This document shows, piece after piece, positions 20,655 to 31,024 of a stretch of 64,000 nucleotides of DNA. Position 1 is the stretch's first letter, and every line of letters begins with the position of its first letter. Origin of the DNA: Pseudomonas sp. TTU2014-080ASC (GTDB lineage: Bacteria > Pseudomonadota > Gammaproteobacteria > Pseudomonadales > Pseudomonadaceae). Location: positions 930,001-994,000 of the forward strand of contig NZ_LKKK01000002.1 in assembly GCF_001446935.1 (NCBI RefSeq), read 5' to 3'. A program made the position numbers and the translations under genes. The notes under the pieces are model-generated. The model was not told the origin of the DNA, ran no database searches, and saw only the letters and a program-made list of their open reading frames with translations.

Positions 20655-21758
20655 ATGCAGACTCTTCATGTCGACTTGGGTGAGCGCAGCTACCCGATTT
20701 ATATCGGGGCAGATCTGCTGTCTCGCAATGAACTTTTGACCGCTCACATTGTTGGGCGTCAGGTTGCAGTCGTAACCAATGAGACTGTTGCCCCCCTTTA
20801 TCTCGCTAAGCTGGAGCAAGCGCTGGCAGGCTACTCGGTGACTTCGGTTGTGTTACCCGATGGTGAGAGCTTCAAAAACTGGGAAACGCTTCAGTTGATC
20901 TTTGATGGCCTCCTCAGTGCGCGCCATGACCGCAAGACAACGATTGTTGCCCTCGGTGGTGGCGTAATTGGCGATATGGCCGGTTTTGCTGCTGCCTGTT
21001 ACCAGCGCGGCGTCAACTTTATTCAGGTTCCGACGACGTTGTTGTCACAAGTTGACTCTTCGGTTGGTGGCAAAACCGGCATCAATCACCCACTAGGCAA
21101 GAATATGGTGGGAGCCTTTTATCAGCCTCAGGCAGTTCTGATTGATATTGAGAGTTTGCACACATTGCCGGCACGTGAACTGTCAGCCGGGCTGGCGGAA
21201 GTGATCAAATACGGGCTGATTTGCGATGAGCCATTTCTAACTTGGCTCGAAGAGAATATGCCAGCCTTGCGCAAGCTTGATCCGCACGCACTAACCTATG
21301 CAATTGAGCGCTCGTGCGCGGCTAAGGCTTGGGTGGTGGCGGCCGATGAGCGTGAGTCGGGCATCCGCGCGACCTTGAATCTTGGTCATACCTTTGGCCA
21401 CGCTATTGAAACCCATCAGGGCTACGGTGTCTGGCTGCATGGTGAGGCTGTTGCGGCAGGTACGGTCATGGCGTTGGATATGTCCGAACGCCTGGGTTGG
21501 ATCAGCCGAGCTGATCGTGAGCGCGCTGTTCGCCTGTTTGTTGAGGCTGGTTTGCCTGTAGTACCGCCTGAAGATATGACCGCTGCGGATTTTATGGAGC
21601 ATATGGCGGTCGATAAGAAGGTCCTTGATGGCAAGTTGCGCCTAGTGTTGTTACGCAGCTTGGGTGAGGCGGTGGTTACCGGCGAATTTCCAAGGGATAT
21701 TTTGGATGCCACGCTGTCGGCTGATTACTCAGCCCAGTTGGCTCAGATGAATAACTAA
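20655..21758 (+). CDS. aroB: 3-dehydroquinate synthase
   Basis: 367 residues beginning [15 protein letters not shown], with [19 protein letters not shown] (NAD site), [14 protein letters not shown] and the metal-binding histidines in [11 protein letters not shown]. It closes the ring of DAHP to give 3-dehydroquinate. The ATG at 20655 follows a GGGGG ribosome site; a TTG 18 bases upstream is in frame but less likely. It lies 50 bases after aroK, in the same operon. Confidence 0.96.
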   Translation: MQTLHVDLGERSYPIYIGADLLSRNELLTAHIVGRQVAVVTNETVAPLYLAKLEQALAGYSVTSVVLPDGESFKNWETLQLIFDGLLSARHDRKTTIVALGGGVIGDMAGFAAACYQRGVNFIQVPTTLLSQVDSSVGGKTGINHPLGKNMVGAFYQPQAVLIDIESLHTLPARELSAGLAEVIKYGLICDEPFLTWLEENMPALRKLDPHALTYAIERSCAAKAWVVAADERESGIRATLNLGHTFGHAIETHQGYGVWLHGEAVAAGTVMALDMSERLGWISRADRERAVRLFVEAGLPVVPPEDMTAADFMEHMAVDKKVLDGKLRLVLLRSLGEAVVTGEFPRDILDATLSADYSAQLAQMNN

Positions 21759-21768
21759 CGAGTGGCCC

Positions 21769-23331
21769 ATGACAAGTTTGCATGCTGACGAGGCGTTTCT
21801 AGATCATTATCACTTCACCCACGATCCTTTTGCGGCGCGGGTTCCGGGATTCAAGTTTTTCCCGGCCCAGCGCAAGCCGGTGTTGGGGCAATTGCATCAT
21901 CTGGCCCGCTACAGTCAGCTGCTACTAGTTGTCACTGGGCCGCACGGCAGCGGCAAGACCCTGCTGCGGCAGGCGCTGGTTGCCAGCACCAACAAGCAAA
22001 CTGTGCAAAGCGTTGTTGTTTCGGCCAAAGGGGCTTCTGATCCGGCGAGCATTGTTCGGCAGATCGCCCAAGGGCTGCAGGTTGCCCGGCCGGATGCCAG
22101 CAGTGTTCTGGCTCAGGTGGGCCAGTTGGCCTTGACCGGGCAGGAAGTCTATCTGCTTGTGGATGACGCCGAGGATCTCAGTGACGCAGCCCTGAGCATG
22201 CTGTTGGAACTGGCAGCCGGGAATGGTGAAGGTCGTCCGCATGTGTTCCTGTTTGCTGAACCTGACCTGATCCCGCGTCTTGATCAGGCATCTGGTGGTG
22301 AAGAAAGCTTTCATGCCATTGAGCTGCAGCCTTATGAAGAAGCCGAAACGCGCGAGTACATGGCGCAGCGCCTGGAAGGTGCAGGGCAGGGCATTGAATT
22401 GTTCTCGGATGAGCAGATCAGCGACATTCATGAGCAGTCCGGTGGCTGGCCTGGCCTGATCAACCAGGTTGCGCGGGAAACCTTGAGTGATGCCATGGTG
22501 GCCAAGCGTGGCACCGCAGCAGGCGGATCATCCTTCAAGTTGCCGCGTAAACACCTGCTGGCGCTGGCAGTGGTGGGGGTTGCTGTGGTCGCTGCGTGGT
22601 TGATGCAGGGGCGTCAGGCGAGTTCACCAGAAGTTGCGCAACAGCCATCAGCTACTGCACCGGTTACAGAGCAAGGTTCCACTGCGCCTTCCATTCAGTT
22701 CGAAGGGGCCAGCCAGCCTTTGCCTTTGCCCTTAGTGGGTGAGGCGCAGCCGGTTATTCGCGAGCCGCTGGCGCAAGCTTCTGGAATGGGAGAGGGTGAT
22801 CCGCAAGAGACTGCCAATCTGCCGCCAGCTGTGCCTAATGTCAGCCAGCCCGTGCCGGTGACTGCGCCAACTCCGGCAGCAGAACCGACCACCGCCAAGC
22901 CGGTCGAACCGGTTAAGCCTGCCCCTGTTGTTGCTCAGCAGCCCAAGCCTGCACCAGTGCCAACCCCTGCGCCTACTCCAAAGCCTGCGCCGGCCCCGCA
23001 ACCAGCAAAACCGGTGGCTGCTACGCCCTCAAGCAGTGCAGGGAATATCGGTTGGTATGGCGCTCAGCCAGGGCATCAGTACGTGCTTCAAGTATTCGTG
23101 ACAGGAAGTGAGAGCAAAGCGCAAGAGTTTTTGCGCAAAAATGGTGCGGAATTTCATTACTACAAAAAAATGCACCAAGGAAGTGCGCTTTTTGTGGTGA
23201 CCTACGGCAAGTTCTCCAGCCAAGCTGCTGCAAAAGCGGCTGTCAGTAAACTCTCTCCAGAGCTGCAAGCCGGTAAACCATGGGCCCGCAGCATCGCGAG
23301 TATCAAAACTGAGGCGGTGTCAGGTCGTTAA
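21769..23331 (+). CDS. damX: DamX-like cell-division protein (AAA + SPOR)
   Basis: 520 residues. An N-terminal ExeA-like AAA ATPase domain (Walker A GPHGSGKT near residue 62, Walker B VYLLVDDAEDL) is followed by a transmembrane helix near residues 260-280. A long proline- and alanine-rich periplasmic linker (about 285-420) leads to a C-terminal SPOR domain (QYVLQVFVTGSESKAQEFL), which binds denuded glycan at the septum. The ATPase plus SPOR layout distinguishes it from the shorter enterobacterial DamX. It follows aroB by 10 bases. Confidence 0.88.
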   Translation: MTSLHADEAFLDHYHFTHDPFAARVPGFKFFPAQRKPVLGQLHHLARYSQLLLVVTGPHGSGKTLLRQALVASTNKQTVQSVVVSAKGASDPASIVRQIAQGLQVARPDASSVLAQVGQLALTGQEVYLLVDDAEDLSDAALSMLLELAAGNGEGRPHVFLFAEPDLIPRLDQASGGEESFHAIELQPYEEAETREYMAQRLEGAGQGIELFSDEQISDIHEQSGGWPGLINQVARETLSDAMVAKRGTAAGGSSFKLPRKHLLALAVVGVAVVAAWLMQGRQASSPEVAQQPSATAPVTEQGSTAPSIQFEGASQPLPLPLVGEAQPVIREPLAQASGMGEGDPQETANLPPAVPNVSQPVPVTAPTPAAEPTTAKPVEPVKPAPVVAQQPKPAPVPTPAPTPKPAPAPQPAKPVAATPSSSAGNIGWYGAQPGHQYVLQVFVTGSESKAQEFLRKNGAEFHYYKKMHQGSALFVVTYGKFSSQAAAKAAVSKLSPELQAGKPWARSIASIKTEAVSGR

Positions 23332-23357
23332 TGGCCTGCTAATTGCATTCGGTTTTG

Positions 23358-23416
23358 GCGCAGTCGAATTTGGTTCGCACCAATATGCGTCCGAACCAAA
23401 TTCGACGTGTCTGCGC
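23358..23416. repeat. Large perfect inverted repeat between damX and gltB
   Basis: GTCGAATTTGGTTCG (23363-23377) is repeated as its exact reverse complement at 23392-23406 with a 14-base loop. An outer GCGCA/TGCGC pair (23358-23362, 23412-23416) extends the stem past a GTGTC bulge. A short T-rich stretch follows. It lies 26 bases after damX and about 170 bases before gltB. It may be the damX terminator (the T tract is poor) or a regulatory structure or operator for gltBD. Confidence 0.75.
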
Positions 23417-23587
23417 GCATTTTCTTAAATAAACGCCAGAATCTGAGATGTGTAGCGCAGGGTCGGTGAGATGTCCGTCCCTAGCTTGCGCCACGTTGGC
23501 GATTGCCCGTGCGCGCTCGGCAGGAAATAGGATGGATTAGAAGAACAATTTGCCTGATGTACTGGGCAATACCGTGAGAGTGTCGCT

Positions 23588-26500
23588 ATGAAAGCAGGTT
23601 TGTACCGTCCTGATGAGTTCAAGGATAACTGCGGCTTCGGCCTGATTGCCCACATGCAGGGTGAGGCGAGCCATCACCTGCTGCAGACCGCAATTGAAGC
23701 CCTGACATGCATGACCCACCGTGGCGGTATTAACGCTGACGGTAAGACCGGTGACGGCTGTGGTCTGCTGATTCAGAAACCGGATGCTTTCCTGCGAGCC
23801 ATGGCTCTGCAGCATTTCAATACCGAACTGCCTGACCAGTACGCAGTTGGTATGGTGTTCTTCAATCAAGACCCGGTAAAAGCCGAAGCCGCCCGCGAGA
23901 ACATGAACCGCGAGATTCTGGCAGCGGGCCTGACCCTTGTTGGCTGGCGCAAAGTGCCTGTCGACACCAGTGTTCTGGGCCGTCTGGCACTTGAGCGCCT
24001 GCCTCAGATCGAACAGGTTTTCATCGGCGGTGAAGGCCTCAGTGACCGCGAATTTGCGATCAAACTGTTCAGCGCCCGTCGCCGTTCTTCGGTGGCCAAC
24101 GCTGAAGACAGCGATCATTACATCTGCAGCTTCTCCAACAAGACCATCATCTACAAAGGCCTGATGATGCCGGCGGACCTGCAGCAGTTTTACCCGGATC
24201 TGGGTGACGAGCGCCTGCAGACCAGCATCTGCGTGTTCCACCAACGCTTTTCTACCAACACCTTGCCGAAGTGGCCGCTGGCTCAGCCGTTCCGCTTCCT
24301 CGCGCACAACGGTGAAATCAACACCATCACCGGTAACCGTAACTGGGCACAGGCGCGCCGCCTGAAGTTCGCCAACGACCAGATCTTTGATCTGGAAGAA
24401 CTCGGCCCGCTGGTTAACCGTGTCGGTTCTGACTCCTCCAGCATGGACAACATGCTGGAGCTGATGGTCACCGGTGGCATCGACCTGTTCCGTGGCGTGC
24501 GCATGATCATTCCGCCAGCCTGGCAGAACATGGAAACCATGGACGCCGACCTGCGTGCGTTCTATGAGTACAACTCCATGCACATGGAACCCTGGGATGG
24601 CCCGGCCGGTGTGGTACTGACCGACGGCCGCTACGCCGTGTGCCTGCTTGACCGCAACGGCCTGCGTCCGGCGCGTTGGGTCACCACTAAGAACGGCTAT
24701 ATCACCCTGGCTTCGGAAATCGGTGTGTGGAACTACGCGCCGGAAGACGTGCTGGCTAAAGGTCGCGTTGGACCCGGGCAAATCCTGGCGGTGGATACCG
24801 AAACGGGTGAGATCCTCAACAGCAGCGATATCGACAACCGCCTCAAGTCACGTCATCCCTACAAGCAGTGGATGCGTAAAGGTGCGCACCGTATCAAGGC
24901 GCGTCTGGACGACACAGATCACGGCTCCTCGTTCTACGATCAGGACCAGCTCAAGCAATACATGAAGATGTATCAGGTCACCTTTGAAGAGCGTGATCAG
25001 GTCCTGCGTCCGTTGGGTGAGCAAGGTCAGGAAGCAGTCGGATCGATGGGCGACGACACGCCGATGGCGGTGCTGTCCCAGCGTATCCGTTCGCCGTATG
25101 ACTACTTCCGTCAGCAGTTCGCACAGGTGACAAACCCGCCGATTGACCCGCTGCGTGAAGCGATCGTGATGTCGCTGGAAGTCTGCCTGGGCGCCGAGCG
25201 TAATATTTTTGAAGAGTCGCCGGAGCATGCTGTCCGTGTGATTCTCAGCAGCCCGGTTATCTCGCCAGCCAAGTGGCGTGCACTGATGGAGCTGGACCGT
25301 CCTGGCTTCGAGCGTCACTTCATCGACATGAACTACGACGAGTCGGTCGGTCTGGAAGCCGCTGTGCGCAACATGGCTGATCAGGCTGAAGAGGCTGTAC
25401 GTGCCGGTAAGGTGCTGCTGGTTCTGACTGACCGTCACATAGCGCCGGGTAAGCTGCCGGCCCATGCTGCGCTGGTAACCGGTGCCATTCACCATCGTCT
25501 GACCGATAAAGGTTTGCGCTGCGACTGCAACATACTGGTGGAAACCGCAACAGCCCGCGACCCGCACCACTATGCGGTGCTGATCGGCTTTGGTGCGTCG
25601 GCGGTTTATCCGTTCCTGGCGTATGAAGTGCTCGGCGATCTGATCCGCACCGGCGAAGTGCTGGGCGATCTGTATGAAGTCTTCAAGTACTACCGCAAAG
25701 GTATCGCTAAAGGCCTGCTGAAGATCCTGTCGAAGATGGGTATCTCCACTGTTACCTCGTACCGCGGTGCGCAGCTGTTCGAAGCCGTAGGCCTGTCGGA
25801 TGAAGTGACCGAGCTGTGCTTCCGTGGTGTCGCCAGCCGCATCAAGGGTGCGCGTTTTGTCGATATCGAAGCCGAGCAGAGACTGCTGTCCAACGAAGCC
25901 TGGAGCGCGCGTAAGCCGATCCAGCAGGGCGGTCTGCTCAAGTTCGTGCATGGCGGCGAGTACCATGCGTACAACCCGGATGTGGTCAACACCCTGCAAG
26001 CGGCTGTACAGCAGGGCGACTATGCCAAGTTCAAGGAATACACCACGCTGGTTGATAAGCGCCCGGTGTCGATGTTGCGCGACCTGTTCACCCTGAAGCT
26101 GGCAGACAAACCGCTGCCGCTGGATGAGGTCGAGCCGCTGAGCGCCATTTTGAGCCGCTTTGACTCTGCTGGTATTTCCCTCGGCGCGCTGTCGCCGGAA
26201 GCTCACGAAGCCATTGCCGAAGCGATGAACCGCCTCGGTGCGCGCTCCAACTCCGGTGAGGGCGGCGAAGACCCGGCCCGTTACGGCACCGTGAAGAGTT
26301 CGAAAATCAAGCAGGTGGCGACTGGCCGTTTCGGGGTAACCCCGGAATACCTGGTCAACGCCGAAGTGCTGCAGATCAAAGTCGCTCAGGGTGCTAAGCC
26401 GGGCGAGGGCGGCCAGCTGCCGGGCGGTAAGGTCAACGGCCTGATTGCGCGTCTGCGTTACGCCGTACCGGGCGTGACTCTGATTTCGCCGCCGCCACAC

Positions 26501-28036
26501 CACGACATCTACTCCATCGAAGATTTGGCGCAGCTGATCTATGACCTCAAACAGGTCAACCCGCAGGCGCTGGTATCGGTCAAGCTGGTGGCTGAGGCTG
26601 GCGTCGGCACCATCGCGGCCGGTGTGGCCAAAGCTTACGCCGACCTGATCACCATCTCCGGCTACGACGGTGGTACCGGCGCATCGCCGCTGACCTCGAT
26701 CAAATATGCCGGTGCGCCGTGGGAGCTGGGCCTGGCCGAAACTCACCAGACCCTGCGTGGTAACGACCTGCGTGGCAAAGTCCGTGTACAAACTGACGGC
26801 GGCCTGAAAACCGGTCTGGATGTGGTCAAGGCGGCAATCCTCGGTGCGGAAAGCTTCGGTTTCGGTACTGCGCCGATGATCGCTCTGGGCTGTAAGTTCC
26901 TGCGTATCTGCCACCTGAACAACTGCGCCACCGGCGTTGCGACTCAGAACGACAAACTGCGTAAGGACCACTTCATCGGCACCGTTGAGATGGTGATGAA
27001 CTTCTTCACCTACGTCGCCGAAGAAACCCGCGAGTGGTTGGCCAAACTGGGCGTACGCAGCCTGGAAGAGCTGATCGGTCGTACTGATCTGCTCGACATC
27101 CTGCCGGGTGAAACCGACAAACAAGGCCATCTGGACCTGACGTCGCTGCTGGGTAGCGATCACATTCCGGCGGACAAACCACAGTTCTGCCAGGTTGACC
27201 GCAACCCGCCGTTCGATGAAGGCAAGTTGGCTGAAGAAATGGTCAAGCTGGCCAAGCCTGCAATCGAGTCCTCCAGCGGTGCTGAGTTTGATCTGGACAT
27301 CTGCAACTGCGACCGATCCATTGGTGCCCGTGTGTCCGGCGAAATCGCCCGTAAACACGGCAACCAAGGCATGGCCAGTGCGCCGATCACTTTCCGTTTC
27401 AAAGGCACTGCCGGTCAGAGCTTCGGTGTGTGGAACGCCGGTGGCCTCAACCTGCGTCTGGAAGGCGATGCCAACGACTACGTCGGCAAGGGCATGACTG
27501 GCGGCAAGCTGGTGATCGTTCCGCCAGCAGGCAGTCCGTTCAAGACGCAGGAGTCGGCCATCATCGGCAACACCTGCCTGTACGGTGCAACCGGAGGCAA
27601 ACTGTTTGCTGCAGGTACCGCGGGCGAGCGCTTTGGTGTGCGTAACTCTGGTGCTCACGCCGTGGTTGAAGGTACGGGTGACCATTGCTGCGAATACATG
27701 ACCGGCGGCTTCGTCTGCGTACTTGGCAAAACCGGCTACAACTTCGGTTCTGGTATGACCGGCGGTTTCGCCTACGTATTGGATCTGGATAACAGCTTCT
27801 ATGACCGTGTGAACCACGAGCTGGTGGAAATCCAGCGCATCAGCAACGAAGCCATGGAGGCTTATCGCAGCCACCTGGAAGACGTGCTGGCCGAATACGT
27901 GGCTGAAACCGGAAGTGAGTGGGGCGCTGAACTGCTGGAAAACCTCGACGACTATCTGCGCAAGTTCTGGCTCGTGAAGCCGAAGGCTGCCAGCCTCAAG
28001 TCGCTGCTCTCCAGCACCCGTGCCAACCCGCAATAA
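23588..28036 (+). CDS. gltB: Glutamate synthase (NADPH), large subunit
   Basis: 1482 residues. The N-terminal nucleophile amidotransferase domain begins, after a 14-residue propeptide, at the cysteine of [12 protein letters not shown]. The FMN-binding synthase domain has [11 protein letters not shown] and the long GGQLPGGKV stretch. The cysteines [12 protein letters not shown] hold the 3Fe-4S cluster, and a C-terminal beta-helix follows. It transfers the glutamine amide to 2-oxoglutarate, making two glutamates with GltD. Large open frames on the opposite strand are shadows. Confidence 0.97.
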   Translation: MKAGLYRPDEFKDNCGFGLIAHMQGEASHHLLQTAIEALTCMTHRGGINADGKTGDGCGLLIQKPDAFLRAMALQHFNTELPDQYAVGMVFFNQDPVKAEAARENMNREILAAGLTLVGWRKVPVDTSVLGRLALERLPQIEQVFIGGEGLSDREFAIKLFSARRRSSVANAEDSDHYICSFSNKTIIYKGLMMPADLQQFYPDLGDERLQTSICVFHQRFSTNTLPKWPLAQPFRFLAHNGEINTITGNRNWAQARRLKFANDQIFDLEELGPLVNRVGSDSSSMDNMLELMVTGGIDLFRGVRMIIPPAWQNMETMDADLRAFYEYNSMHMEPWDGPAGVVLTDGRYAVCLLDRNGLRPARWVTTKNGYITLASEIGVWNYAPEDVLAKGRVGPGQILAVDTETGEILNSSDIDNRLKSRHPYKQWMRKGAHRIKARLDDTDHGSSFYDQDQLKQYMKMYQVTFEERDQVLRPLGEQGQEAVGSMGDDTPMAVLSQRIRSPYDYFRQQFAQVTNPPIDPLREAIVMSLEVCLGAERNIFEESPEHAVRVILSSPVISPAKWRALMELDRPGFERHFIDMNYDESVGLEAAVRNMADQAEEAVRAGKVLLVLTDRHIAPGKLPAHAALVTGAIHHRLTDKGLRCDCNILVETATARDPHHYAVLIGFGASAVYPFLAYEVLGDLIRTGEVLGDLYEVFKYYRKGIAKGLLKILSKMGISTVTSYRGAQLFEAVGLSDEVTELCFRGVASRIKGARFVDIEAEQRLLSNEAWSARKPIQQGGLLKFVHGGEYHAYNPDVVNTLQAAVQQGDYAKFKEYTTLVDKRPVSMLRDLFTLKLADKPLPLDEVEPLSAILSRFDSAGISLGALSPEAHEAIAEAMNRLGARSNSGEGGEDPARYGTVKSSKIKQVATGRFGVTPEYLVNAEVLQIKVAQGAKPGEGGQLPGGKVNGLIARLRYAVPGVTLISPPPHHDIYSIEDLAQLIYDLKQVNPQALVSVKLVAEAGVGTIAAGVAKAYADLITISGYDGGTGASPLTSIKYAGAPWELGLAETHQTLRGNDLRGKVRVQTDGGLKTGLDVVKAAILGAESFGFGTAPMIALGCKFLRICHLNNCATGVATQNDKLRKDHFIGTVEMVMNFFTYVAEETREWLAKLGVRSLEELIGRTDLLDILPGETDKQGHLDLTSLLGSDHIPADKPQFCQVDRNPPFDEGKLAEEMVKLAKPAIESSSGAEFDLDICNCDRSIGARVSGEIARKHGNQGMASAPITFRFKGTAGQSFGVWNAGGLNLRLEGDANDYVGKGMTGGKLVIVPPAGSPFKTQESAIIGNTCLYGATGGKLFAAGTAGERFGVRNSGAHAVVEGTGDHCCEYMTGGFVCVLGKTGYNFGSGMTGGFAYVLDLDNSFYDRVNHELVEIQRISNEAMEAYRSHLEDVLAEYVAETGSEWGAELLENLDDYLRKFWLVKPKAASLKSLLSSTRANPQ

Positions 28037-28058
28037 GAATGCGCCTGAAGCTTGATGA

Positions 28059-29486
<1,428 letters not shown>

Positions 29487-29543
29487 GCCCAAAGCAAGGT
29501 GATCGGGCAAGGCAACACGCTGATCTCGATCAAGGCGATAGAT

Positions 29544-29576
29544 AAAAGGCACGGCTCTCACCGTGCCTTTTGTTTT
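29544..29576 (+). terminator. Intrinsic terminator of gltBD
   Basis: AAAAGGCACGG - CTCTCA - CCGTGCCTTTT is a perfect 11-bp stem followed by GTTTT, 57 bases after the gltD stop. Confidence 0.9.
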
Positions 29577-29857
29577 GTGCTTTGCGACAATAGCGGACTT
29601 TATGCAGGGCACCTGTAAAATCTTGCCGGAATCGCCTCCACAACGGGCTTAAAAGCGCCGCTTGACTTGGGTTAGCGCATATTTTCCGTCTTTTTCAGCA
29701 TAGCGATGGTTAAGCTGAAAGTTTTAGAGTTGCCCTGAGTTGTACGTCGGTGCGTGCCGGTTTGCCCTAAAACCCTACTCCGGGCGGGCGACAACCGTTC
29801 ATTCGGCCTGCACACTGATGCACTGACGTTTCCGTCGAATTGCCAGGAATCTTGCCG
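29577..29857 (+). other. Leader region of hemE
   Basis: About 280 bases lie between the gltD terminator and hemE. TTGACT is present near 29662 but has no convincing -10 element at proper spacing, and I saw no riboswitch or small gene. The hemE promoter is presumably here. Confidence 0.3.
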
Positions 29858-30925
29858 ATGTCCGCCTTGAAGAACGACCGTTTTCTCCGCGCCCTGCTTA
29901 AGCAGCCCGTCGATGTCACCCCTGTATGGATGATGCGTCAGGCTGGCCGCTACCTGCCGGAGTACCGCGCCACCCGTGCCAAGGCAGGCAACTTCGTCAA
30001 CCTGATGAAGAATCCTGAGATGGCCTGCGAAGTTACTATCCAGCCGCTGGATCGTTATCCACAGCTGGACGCCGCCATCCTCTTCTCCGACATCCTCACC
30101 ATCCCGGATGCCATGGGCCAGGGCCTGTACTTTGAAACTGGCGAAGGCCCGCGTTTCAAAAAGGTCATCAGCAGCCTGGCTGATATCGAAGCCCTGCCGA
30201 TCCCGGACCCGGAGCAGGACTTGGGCTACGTGATGGACGCTGTGCGTACCATCCGCCGTGAACTCAATGGCCGTGTGCCGCTGATTGGTTTCACCGGCAG
30301 CCCGTGGACGCTGGCCACTTATATGGTCGAAGGCGGTTCCTCCAAGGACTTCCGCAAATCCAAAGCCATGCTTTACGAAAACCCACAGGCCATGCACGCC
30401 TTGCTGGATAAGCTAGCGAAGTCCGTCACGGCGTACCTCAACGGCCAGATCAAAGCCGGCGCACAAGCGGTACAGATTTTCGACTCCTGGGGCGGCTCGC
30501 TCTCTGCGGCGGCTTACCAAGAGTTCTCCCTGCGCTATATGAAGCAGATCGTTGATGGCCTGATCCGCGAACACGACGGCCGCCGCGTGCCGGTCATTCT
30601 GTTCACCAAAGGTGGTGGTCTGTGGCTGGAATCCATGGCCGACAGTGGCGCAGAAGCGCTGGGCCTTGACTGGACTTGCGACATCGGCAGCGCCCGCGCT
30701 CGCGTCGGCGATAAAGTGGCCCTGCAAGGCAACATGGACCCGAGCGTGCTCTACGCCAACCCAGCTGCCATCAGTGCCGAAGTCGGCCGCATCCTCGCCA
30801 GCTACGGCAAAGGTAGCGGCCAGGTCTTCAACCTCGGCCACGGCATCACCCCGGAAGTTGACCCGGCTCATGCCGGTGCCTTCTTCGAGGCGGTGCACGA
30901 GTTGTCGGCGCAGTATCACCAGTAA
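29858..30925 (+). CDS. hemE: Uroporphyrinogen decarboxylase
   Basis: 355 residues starting [14 protein letters not shown]. It has the signature [16 protein letters not shown] with the active-site arginines, the aspartate in [14 protein letters not shown], and [17 protein letters not shown]. It decarboxylates uroporphyrinogen III to coproporphyrinogen III in haem synthesis. The ATG at 29858 follows AGGAAT; a TTG six codons upstream is in frame but unlikely. The gene ends before a strong terminator. Confidence 0.97.
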   Translation: MSALKNDRFLRALLKQPVDVTPVWMMRQAGRYLPEYRATRAKAGNFVNLMKNPEMACEVTIQPLDRYPQLDAAILFSDILTIPDAMGQGLYFETGEGPRFKKVISSLADIEALPIPDPEQDLGYVMDAVRTIRRELNGRVPLIGFTGSPWTLATYMVEGGSSKDFRKSKAMLYENPQAMHALLDKLAKSVTAYLNGQIKAGAQAVQIFDSWGGSLSAAAYQEFSLRYMKQIVDGLIREHDGRRVPVILFTKGGGLWLESMADSGAEALGLDWTCDIGSARARVGDKVALQGNMDPSVLYANPAAISAEVGRILASYGKGSGQVFNLGHGITPEVDPAHAGAFFEAVHELSAQYHQ

Positions 30926-30940
30926 GGTGAGTCTTGGATT

Positions 30941-30976
30941 GAACAAAGAAGCCGCTATTTAGCGGCTTCTTTGTTC
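30941..30976. terminator. Intrinsic terminator of hemE, probably bidirectional
   Basis: GAACAAAGAAGCCGCT - ATTT - AGCGGCTTCTTTGTTC is a perfect 16-bp stem. It has A-rich and T-rich outer arms and can serve hemE on the plus strand and the AT-rich helicase gene on the minus strand. It marks the left side of the AT-rich insertion. Confidence 0.85.
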
Positions 30977-31024
30977 TGATGGGGGAGGTTGTTATTTATA
31001 GACGATAAAATGGCAGTTTCTTGT

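Noticed and set aside
29577..29857. TTGACT near 29662 as the hemE promoter
   Set aside because: No -10 element at acceptable spacing.
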